This document shows positions 25,073 through 31,152 of a DNA stretch of 64,000 nucleotides, one piece after another. The notes beneath the pieces were generated by a model. The model saw only the letters and a list, made by a program, of their open reading frames with translations. It searched no databases and had not been told where the DNA came from. Position 1 is the first letter of the stretch; each line of letters opens with the position of its first letter. This DNA comes from Elusimicrobiota bacterium (GTDB lineage: Bacteria; Elusimicrobiota; Elusimicrobia; FEN-1173): positions 2,294,001 through 2,358,000 of the forward strand of contig JADJJR010000001.1 of NCBI GenBank assembly GCA_016706425.1. The letters run 5' to 3'. Both the position numbers and the translations under genes were made by a program.

Positions 25073-25517
25073 GGGAAGCCTCCGGGGTGGCGCTGTCCGC
25101 GGGGACCGCGGCGGTCGGGGCGGCGGGCGCGGCGATCGGAACGGCGGTCGAGGCGGCCGGAGCCGGGCGCGCGCCGTCGGCGGCGTGGAAGCCCGCCGGT
25201 GGAACGGACATCATCGGCGAGGCCGGTTTGCCCTTAAGGGCTTTCGTCACGACCTGGCGGATGACTTCCTCGGACACCCGGAAGAATTGGGTCAGCTCGG
25301 CAACCGCGGTGGGCGGCGCCTTGAACTGAAGGAACGTGTAGAAACCCTCCCTCTGGCGTTCTATGGGGTAAGCCAGGCGCCGGCGTCCCCATTTATCGGA
25401 CAGGGTGATTTCTCCGCCGTTCTTTTCGATGAGGGATTTGACTTTGTCGACGTACTCGTCGACTTTTTGGGGCTGAAGATCCCCGGGCAATACAAAGACG
25501 GTCTCGTAATGGACCAC
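25038..25517 (-). CDS. rpsF: 30S ribosomal protein S6 with Ala/Pro tail
   Basis: S6 core at residues 1-95 (YETVFVLPGDL, WGRRRLAYPIERQREGFY), followed by an Ala/Pro-rich tail of about 60 residues, longer than usual. The GTG start (25517) has AAGGAGG 6 bases upstream. First gene of the long minus-strand run; it has its own promoter and a leader hairpin. The tail overlaps ssb in another frame. Confidence 0.95.
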   Translation of the reverse strand: MVHYETVFVLPGDLQPQKVDEYVDKVKSLIEKNGGEITLSDKWGRRRLAYPIERQREGFYTFLQFKAPPTAVAELTQFFRVSEEVIRQVVTKALKGKPASPMMSVPPAGFHAADGARPAPAASTAVPIAAPAAPTAAVPADSATPEASHASAPAPAPAQ

Positions 25518-25556
25518 TGTGTTCCTCCTTCGTGGACTCCCGGCGGGGCCGGGGTG

Positions 25557-25582
25557 GGTTTCGGCGCGTTGCTTCCGAAACC
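25557..25582 (-). promoter_or_regulatory. Hairpin in the rpsF leader
   Basis: GGTTTCGG and CCGAAACC form a perfect 8-bp stem with a 10-base loop in the 5' leader, between the promoter and the rpsF ribosome site. rpsF leaders in many bacteria bind the S6:S18 complex for feedback control; this hairpin could serve that purpose, but I could not confirm the conserved bulge motif. Confidence 0.4.
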
Positions 25583-25593
25583 GAAGTGGCGAG

Positions 25594-25622
25594 TTTATAT
25601 CAAATTCGGCTGGAAATCACAA
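25594..25622 (-). promoter_or_regulatory. Promoter of the rpsF operon
   Basis: Minus strand: TTGTGA (25622-25617), 17 bases, TATAAA (25599-25594) preceded by TGA, an extended -10. Transcription would start about 70 bases before the rpsF GTG and probably serves rpsF through at least dnaB. Confidence 0.6.
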
Positions 25623-25636
25623 CAGGACGGCGGGTT

Positions 25637-26746
25637 TTAAGCGTCGGTGGATTTGCCCAGCAGGCGCCGGTAGCTGTTGACCGTCCGCCGCGGGATGGGC
25701 AACCCCAGCCGTTCCTTCAAACGGGCCTGGAGCTCTTCGTCGGTGCGTTGCGCGAAATCCTTGTCCTCCTCTTCCAGAATTTCCAGAGCGTCCACACACA
25801 AACTTTTGCGGGTGCAAAAAAGGTCCTCCAAAAGCACTTCCTCCCCCCAGGGCATGACCAGGCTGCGCCCATGGATGGCCCGGTTGATGGTGGACGGCGC
25901 CACCGCCAGATGGCGCGCCAGGGAACGCTGGGTGAGCGGCGTTTTGTGAACCGCCTCCCGGGTCGCCAGGAACCGGCGCTGGGCGTGACAAATATAGTCC
26001 AAAATTCGATAAAGGGTGTTTTGCCGCCAATTGATGAGTTCCAGGCGACGCACAAAGGCCCGCAAATGCCGCCGCTCCTGGGGAACAAGCTGCGGGCCCT
26101 TTAATATGGCCTGCAGGCGCTCGTATTGGATATCGTAGCGGCCCCGCGCCAGAAGGGGTGAACGGAACTCGAATTCCGGCTCCCCTTCGGCGTTTAAAGT
26201 CAGGCGGGCCAGACGCACCACCCGCTGGGCCGTGCCGGGCCGGGCCGGGGGATCGAAGAACTCCGCCTGGATGGAGTACGACAACATGAAATCGCGGATT
26301 TTTTGAATGTCCGACTCGTTCACGCCCAGGGTTTGCGCCAGAGCGCTCCGGTCCAAATCGGTGTCGGCCCTTAAGAAGTACCTCTCGAAGTTTTCCTGGC
26401 CGATTTTGCGGATCAACGCCAGGGCCTCCCGGCCTTCGGCCAACACCGCGCCGGCCTCCGGCCGCGCCCCGGCGGGGAGGGTTTCCTCGTTCATTTCATA
26501 AAAGGATCCCGTCAACCGCGTCCGCGGGTGGGGCTGGAAGCGCAGGACCTTCCAGGAGGACGTGGGGGCGTATAAGAGTTTTTGGAAGAGGGGGTCGGCT
26601 TCGACCTGTTTAACCAGCTCGGCGATCTCCCGTTCCGACATTTGGAGCAATTGAACGGTTTGGAGCCGCGCCAAGAGGGTGGCGCGTTGTTGCACGCTGA
26701 CCTTTTGCAGGGCGGAAAGACGGGGCTGTCGTTGTCGCGCGTCCAT
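25637..26746 (-). CDS. rpoN: Divergent RNA polymerase sigma-54 family factor
   Basis: A 369-residue protein that I assign to the sigma-54 family with reservations. Region I-like sequence is LQTVQLLQMSEREIAELVKQ (about residues 28-47) and EADPLFQKL. The DNA-binding helix-turn-helix is LTQRSLARHLAVAPSTINRA (271-290), followed by GRSLVMPWG, and the RpoN box ARRTVAKYR appears as PRRTVNSYR (352-360). It is about 100 residues shorter than common RpoN and much of the middle is not recognisable. It has its own promoter and lies just before the rpsF promoter, divergent from the M23 peptidase gene. It may be a specialised or second sigma-54. Confidence 0.75.
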   Translation of the reverse strand: MDARQRQPRLSALQKVSVQQRATLLARLQTVQLLQMSEREIAELVKQVEADPLFQKLLYAPTSSWKVLRFQPHPRTRLTGSFYEMNEETLPAGARPEAGAVLAEGREALALIRKIGQENFERYFLRADTDLDRSALAQTLGVNESDIQKIRDFMLSYSIQAEFFDPPARPGTAQRVVRLARLTLNAEGEPEFEFRSPLLARGRYDIQYERLQAILKGPQLVPQERRHLRAFVRRLELINWRQNTLYRILDYICHAQRRFLATREAVHKTPLTQRSLARHLAVAPSTINRAIHGRSLVMPWGEEVLLEDLFCTRKSLCVDALEILEEEDKDFAQRTDEELQARLKERLGLPIPRRTVNSYRRLLGKSTDA

Positions 26747-26763
26747 AGGAGTCTGGTTTATTC

Positions 26764-26792
26764 AGTTTAAACCCGGTTTATCGCCTTTTCAA
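26764..26792 (-). promoter_or_regulatory. Candidate promoter of the sigma-54-like gene
   Basis: Minus strand: TTGAAA (26792-26787), 17 bases, TAAACT (26769-26764), about 18 bases before the ATG. The -10 overlaps one arm of a palindrome at 26768-26780. Confidence 0.45.
26768..26780. repeat. 13-bp palindrome in the promoter of the sigma-54-like gene
   Basis: TAAACC-C-GGTTTA is a perfect inverted repeat with one central base. It overlaps the candidate -10 and spacer, the position of a typical operator. The binding protein is unknown. Confidence 0.4.
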
Positions 26793-26833
26793 GGGCTTTC
26801 AAACATCCAACAAACGATTAAAACGCGAAATCC

Positions 26834-26862
26834 TTGACAGGCGGGGTCTTATCTGTTACATA
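26834..26862 (+). promoter_or_regulatory. Promoter of the M23 peptidase gene
   Basis: Consensus -35 TTGACA (26834-26839), 17-base spacer, TACATA (26857-26862) preceded by TGT, an extended -10. CTTAT and ATAAG flank the -10 as a short inverted repeat. The peptidase ATG is about 40 bases downstream. Confidence 0.6.
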
Positions 26863-26903
26863 AGAGCGTGAAGCCATTCGACAACCCGATTTGGAGGTTT
26901 ACG

Positions 26904-27869
26904 ATGGACCGCCTCGTGCGCCAGTGGCGGAAGGAAATCTCACGGCGCCTCACCATCATGGTGATCCCCCACGGGATCGCCCGCCCACGTCAACTGTCGT
27001 TCTCGGTTCCCTTCGTGGTGTTCATGTTCGTCGCCTGGACAGCTTTCACCGGGTGGGCGGGCCTGGTCGCGTCCGAACGGTTCGACTATTGGCGCGCCAA
27101 AGCCAACACCCATTTTCTGAAATTGAAGCTGGAATTTTTCAACAAACAGCTCAACGAGTCCCGGACCATGCTCGACGAGGTCAAAGAGCTGGAATCCGAG
27201 CTCCGGGCCCTCATGGCCCTGGGCAGCCGGGACGCCATCATCCAAACCGAAGCCATCCGGGCGCCGGCCCCGACCAACGAAACACGGGCCTCCGGCGGTC
27301 CCACCCTCGCCGACGCGGCCGTCCTGGAACGGATGCTCAACGGCAACACCGATTTCTCTTTCGACGACATCGCCAAGGACATCCAGTCCCTCCGACGGGA
27401 AGCCGAAACCCGGTTGGCCGGAGCCCGGGAAATCGCCCAAAAAATCGAAAACGAGCGCCAACTTTACAAGTCCACCCCCAACCTGTGGCCGGCCCTGGGC
27501 TATCTGACTTCCCATTTCGGCAGCCGACTGTCCCCCATTGACGGATTCGTTGAAGCCCACAAGGGCATGGACATCGCCGGCCCGCCCGGCACGCCGATCC
27601 GCGCCACGGCCGACGGCGTGGTCAAGCTCGCCGGTTGGGCGGGCGGCTACGGCAAGGTCGTCGTGGTCGACCACGGCATGGGCTATTCGACCCGTTACGG
27701 GCACAACCGGCAGATCCTCGTGAAAACCGGCGACCGCGTCAAACGCGGCCAGATCGTCGCCACCATGGGCGAAACCGGCAACGCCACCGGGCCCCATTGC
27801 CATTACGAAGTGTGGTACAATGGCCGCGCCGTCAACCCCGGCAAGTTTTTGAAGAAACACACCTCCTAA
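26904..27869 (+). CDS. Membrane-anchored M23 (LytM-type) peptidase
   Basis: Peptidoglycan peptidase or regulator of 321 residues. A cytoplasmic N-terminus is followed by one membrane helix (about 33-55), a periplasmic coiled coil (about 60-105) and the M23 domain (about 190-315) with the zinc motifs AHKGMDIAG (HxxxD) and GPHCHYEVW (HxH), both intact, so it is probably active. The ATG at 26904 has GGAGG 6 bases upstream; a GTG at 26868 would add 12 residues. Followed by bactofilin, a common pairing in cell-shape modules. Confidence 0.93.
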   Translation: MDRLVRQWRKEISRRLTIMVIPHGIARPRQLSFSVPFVVFMFVAWTAFTGWAGLVASERFDYWRAKANTHFLKLKLEFFNKQLNESRTMLDEVKELESELRALMALGSRDAIIQTEAIRAPAPTNETRASGGPTLADAAVLERMLNGNTDFSFDDIAKDIQSLRREAETRLAGAREIAQKIENERQLYKSTPNLWPALGYLTSHFGSRLSPIDGFVEAHKGMDIAGPPGTPIRATADGVVKLAGWAGGYGKVVVVDHGMGYSTRYGHNRQILVKTGDRVKRGQIVATMGETGNATGPHCHYEVWYNGRAVNPGKFLKKHTS

Positions 27870-27886
27870 TAACAAAAGGACTCCCC

Positions 27887-28279
27887 GTGTTCGGAAAAAA
27901 AGAAATCGAATCAGCGCACATGGAAACCGTGATCGGCGCGGGCAGCCGCTTCCAGGGCAACATCCGCTCCAAAGGGTTCGTCCGGATCGACGGCACGGTG
28001 GAGGGCGGGGTGTCGGCCGAGGGCGTGATCGTCGGGGAGAAGGCCCACATCACCGGGGACATTGTGGCCAAATCCGTTTTTGTCGCGGGGCGCGTGACCG
28101 GCAACGTCACCGCCGCCAACGCGCTGGAGCTTCAGCCCAAGGGTCAGATCACGGGGGACGTGCGCGCCGCCCAGCTCTCCATCGCCGAAGGCGCCCTCTT
28201 TGAGGGGAATTGCGTCATGAGCGCCGAGAAGATCGGCGCCGTTGAAATCCAAACCGCCCTCGAAAACACCCCGGCCTGA
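27887..28279 (+). CDS. Bactofilin (DUF583)
   Basis: Cytoskeletal polymer protein of 130 residues. The beta-helix core (about 15-110) has the repeated hydrophobic-glycine pattern GNIRSKGFVRIDGTVEGGV, GDIVAKSVFVAGRVTGNV, GQITGDVRAAQLSI. GTG start with AAGGA 6 bases upstream. It follows an M23 peptidase by 17 bases; in other bacteria bactofilins bind or localise such peptidases to shape the wall. Short flexible ends are typical. Confidence 0.93.
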   Translation: MFGKKEIESAHMETVIGAGSRFQGNIRSKGFVRIDGTVEGGVSAEGVIVGEKAHITGDIVAKSVFVAGRVTGNVTAANALELQPKGQITGDVRAAQLSIAEGALFEGNCVMSAEKIGAVEIQTALENTPA

Positions 28280-28286
28280 GCCTCCC

Positions 28287-29039
28287 ATGAAATGGTTCCA
28301 GAAGCGTCAGCGGACGATTTTCCTTTACCTCGCCGTCTTCATCACGCTCAGCGTCGTGCTCGGCAGCCTGGGCTTGAATTTCGCCCAAAGCTCGCCCCTG
28401 GACGCGGCCATCATCGTCAACGACCGCAAAATCACGCGCAAGCGGTTCACCCTCTTCCTGGACCAGGCGATCGAGCAACAACGCAACAACCCCCAGTACC
28501 AAGCCAACCCCGAAGCCGCGCGGGAGTTCCTCAAACGGCAGGTCGTCCAGTCCTTGATACAGGAAGAGGTGTTTCAAACCGAAGCGGACCGCTTCGGCGT
28601 GCGGGTCACGGACGCGGAGCTGGCCCAATACATCCACTCGGCCCCTTCGTTTCAGAAAGACGGGCGTTTCGATCCCGAATTGTACGGCCGTTTCTTGTCC
28701 CAGATCCGCATGCGCGCCGCCGATTTCGAGGACGAACAACGTCGGCAAATCCGCGTGCAGAAAACCCAGTATTTGATGTCCGCCCCGGTCCGGGTGTCTT
28801 CCCTCGAGTGGGCCGCCCGGGAGCCGGACATCCTCGCCGCCGCGTCGAAGGAAGACCGGAAAACCATTCGGGAAAACCCCGCCGCCGCCCGGGACCAATG
28901 GCGGCAAAGGGAAGCGCAGGCCAGCTTTCAGGAGTGGTACAACACCGTCAGCACCCGCCTCAAGACCCGCGTGCTCCTCGAATCCGCGGCCCCGTCGAAC
29001 GTTCCCGCGGCGCCCCCCGCCGCCGCCCCCGCGCCTTAA
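28287..29039 (+). CDS. SurA N-terminal-like periplasmic chaperone (no PPIase domain)
   Basis: A 250-residue protein with an N-terminal membrane anchor or signal (about residues 10-30) and a SurA/PpiD N-terminal-type helical domain (AAIIVNDRKITRKRF, FLKRQVVQSLIQEEVF, DAELAQYI, FQKDGRFDPELYGRFL). No parvulin domain is visible, so it is likely a chaperone-only form. The C-terminal 25 residues are Ala/Pro-rich. The ATG at 28287 lies 7 bases after the bactofilin stop. It could help fold outer-membrane or periplasmic proteins; this is inferred. Confidence 0.82.
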   Translation: MKWFQKRQRTIFLYLAVFITLSVVLGSLGLNFAQSSPLDAAIIVNDRKITRKRFTLFLDQAIEQQRNNPQYQANPEAAREFLKRQVVQSLIQEEVFQTEADRFGVRVTDAELAQYIHSAPSFQKDGRFDPELYGRFLSQIRMRAADFEDEQRRQIRVQKTQYLMSAPVRVSSLEWAAREPDILAAASKEDRKTIRENPAAARDQWRQREAQASFQEWYNTVSTRLKTRVLLESAAPSNVPAAPPAAAPAP

Positions 29040-29049
29040 TCTGAATTTC

Positions 29050-29769
29050 TCATTTGGACCGCGGAATTCGAGGAGCGATGTCGGGCTTTTTCTTCCTCAA
29101 AAAGTTCTTGCGATGTCCCTGCATCGACTTCGCTTTTTTCGTCGAAAAATCCACGGCCTCGCTCCTCGCGGTCCTCGCGCCAACTGAGAAGATCGGGTTT
29201 TTCGTTTTCTCCGCCCGCCGCAAAAGCGCCCGCAGGGCGGCGAGCGGCAACCCCACGATGTTGTCGTAGGGACCCCGGTGCTTTTCCACAAACGGATTGC
29301 CCCGCGCCTGGGCGGCGTAGGCCCCCGCCTTGTCGTGGTTCGTTTGCGCGTGCCGCGCGATGGCCGCCGGGGACAGGGCGCGGATCTTCACGTCCGTGCG
29401 CGCCGCCGCCGTCCACAACCGATTGGACGGGCGCTCGATCAACGCCAGCCCGGTGAACACCTGGTGCCAGCGGCCCGACAAATCGGTCAGCATGCGGGCG
29501 GCGTCGGCGGCGTCCCGGGGCTTGCCGAAAACGCGGCCCCGCCGCACCACCTCGGTGTCGGCGCCCAACACCCAACCGCGGGGCACGCGCCGCGCGACGG
29601 CGCGGGCCTTGCGGGTGGCCGAGCGAAGAACGTAAAATCGCGCTTTGACCGGCCGCCGGGGCACGGGTTCCGGCACGCCGCTTTCCCTGATTGAAAACCG
29701 CCGTCGCACGCGGGCCAGCAACGCCCGCCGCCGCGGCGATCCCGACGCCAACACAAAAGGAACATCCAT
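29050..29769 (-). CDS. Maf family nucleotide pyrophosphatase with basic tail
   Basis: Nucleoside triphosphate pyrophosphatase (house-cleaning of non-canonical nucleotides). Motifs: LASGSPRRRALL (residues 7-18), GADTEVV, FTGLALI, and KAGAYAAQARGNPFVEKHRGPYDNIVGLP in pieces. The ATG at 29769 gives the family start and shares the bases CCATGG with the capA start on the other strand. At 239 residues it exceeds the usual 190-200 because of a strongly basic C-terminal tail (about 195-239) of no known function. No ribosome site is obvious; an ATG at 29787 is possible. Confidence 0.9.
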   Translation of the reverse strand: MDVPFVLASGSPRRRALLARVRRRFSIRESGVPEPVPRRPVKARFYVLRSATRKARAVARRVPRGWVLGADTEVVRRGRVFGKPRDAADAARMLTDLSGRWHQVFTGLALIERPSNRLWTAAARTDVKIRALSPAAIARHAQTNHDKAGAYAAQARGNPFVEKHRGPYDNIVGLPLAALRALLRRAEKTKNPIFSVGARTARSEAVDFSTKKAKSMQGHRKNFLRKKKPDIAPRIPRSK

Positions 29770-30871
29770 GGGTTCTTGGTTTTTTTTCATCGTTCTCGCT
29801 CTCGGATTGTCCGCCTGCGCCACGCCCCGCCCCCGCCCTGTCCCGGCGGTCCTCCCGCCGCCGATCGCCCTGTCCACCGGACCGGCGACGCCGCCGGTCA
29901 CCGTCGCCGCCGTGGGCGACATCATGCTGGCCCACCGCGCCCCGCCCTTTCTCGAGGCCCACGGGACGGGCTACCCCTTCGCCGCCACGCGGGACGCCTT
30001 GGCCGCCGCCGACATCGCCTTCGGCAATCTGGAAACTCCGGTTTCCGACCGGCGCGGCAAACCCCACCCCAAAAAAGAATACCGGTTCGTGACCCGGCCG
30101 GCGCACATCGCGGGGTTGGCCGAGGCCGGTTTCGACCTGCTTTCGGTGGCCAACAACCACACGGGGGATTTCGGGCCGGAGGTGTTCCTGGACACCTTGG
30201 GCCACGTTGAAAAATTAAAAATCAAAACCGTGGGCGGGGGTCGCAACGCCGCGGCCGCGCGCGCGCCCGCGTTGTTCGTCGTGCGCGGAACGACCGTGGC
30301 CTTCCTGGCCTACAGCCACACGCACCCCATGGAATTCCACGCGGGACCGAAAAAACCGGGAACGGCCTTTCCCACCGAGGCCGTCGTGGCGACCGACGTG
30401 GCCGCCGCCCGAAAAATCGCCGACCGGGTGGTCGTGTCCATCCATTGGGGCAAGGAATACCAATCGACCCCGACCGACTCCCAACGGGCCCTGGCCCGGG
30501 CGGCCGTCGCGGCGGGGGCCGACGCGGTGATCGGCCACCACCCCCACACCCACCAAGGCGTCGAGGTCATCGAAAACGTCCCCGTCCTTTACAGCCTGGG
30601 CAACTTCGCCTTCGGCACCCGCAACCCCAAGGCCCGGCACGCGCTCTTCCTTCTCCTGTCGTTTCCGTCGAAGGGCCCGCCCGAGGTGGAACTGCGCCCC
30701 CTGCTCGTGGACGCGGCGCGCGTCCACTTTCAACCGCGGTTTTTGGAAGACGGGGAGGGACGGCGGGTTCTGGACGAGGTGGTCGCCCTCTCGGCGGCCT
30801 TAAAAACCCCCCTGTGTTCCGACGGGATTGCGGCCCGCTGGTCGGTCTCCCTTTCCACCCAAGCCAAATAG
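29768..30871 (+). CDS. CapA/PgsA-like calcineurin-fold lipoprotein
   Basis: Putative metallophosphatase of the PGA_cap family, 367 residues. Lipoprotein signal with lipobox LSAC (Cys17). Metal-site motifs AAVGDIMLAH, FGNLETPVS, LLSVANNHTGDFG, IGHHPHTHQGVE and YSLGNFAFG are all present. AAAAGGA lies 6 bases before the ATG at 29768. Family members act in polyglutamate or capsule export, but many are orphan genes like this one, so the role is open. The 3' end overlaps cutA by 142 bases. Confidence 0.9.
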   Translation: MGSWFFFIVLALGLSACATPRPRPVPAVLPPPIALSTGPATPPVTVAAVGDIMLAHRAPPFLEAHGTGYPFAATRDALAAADIAFGNLETPVSDRRGKPHPKKEYRFVTRPAHIAGLAEAGFDLLSVANNHTGDFGPEVFLDTLGHVEKLKIKTVGGGRNAAAARAPALFVVRGTTVAFLAYSHTHPMEFHAGPKKPGTAFPTEAVVATDVAAARKIADRVVVSIHWGKEYQSTPTDSQRALARAAVAAGADAVIGHHPHTHQGVEVIENVPVLYSLGNFAFGTRNPKARHALFLLLSFPSKGPPEVELRPLLVDAARVHFQPRFLEDGEGRRVLDEVVALSAALKTPLCSDGIAARWSVSLSTQAK

Positions 30872-31152
30872 GCCGCGTTGCCCCCGACCAGGGGAAAGGC
30901 GACCGTCTCCGGCACTTCGTAGGAATGAAGGGTTTTCACGCGGGCCGTGAGGGCGGCGAGGCGCCGGCGGGCGGTCTTGGCGATCAGCAAACGCTCGCGG
31001 GCCCGCTCCACGCGGCCCTTCCACCGGTACACCGAACGGACGACACCGGCGTCCGTCACGCAGGCGGCCAGTTTTTCGGCCACGAGGGTCTCGGCCAGTC
31101 GCCGGGCCTCCCGGGCGTTCGCCGCCGTGATGAACACGGCGACCGCGCTCAC
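30730..31152 (-). CDS. cutA: Divalent-ion tolerance protein CutA
   Basis: Trimeric ferredoxin-like fold protein; family motifs VAVFITAANAREARRLAETLV, EKLAACV, VYRWKGRVE, LLIAKT and YEVPETVAFPLVGGNAAYLAWV are present (residues 4-103). The usual CutA ends there; this frame runs about 37 residues further, antisense to the end of capA. GTG start overlaps the GAF-protein stop (GTGA). Function in copper tolerance is historical and uncertain. Confidence 0.92.
   Translation of the reverse strand: MSAVAVFITAANAREARRLAETLVAEKLAACVTDAGVVRSVYRWKGRVERARERLLIAKTARRRLAALTARVKTLHSYEVPETVAFPLVGGNAAYLAWVERETDQRAAIPSEHRGVFKAAERATTSSRTRRPSPSSKNRG

Noticed and set aside
25357..25636. CRISPR, tRNA or rRNA in intergenic space here or elsewhere in the window
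   Set aside because: All gaps are under about 160 bases. No direct repeat array, tRNA-like cloverleaf or rRNA segment was seen in the gaps I read.
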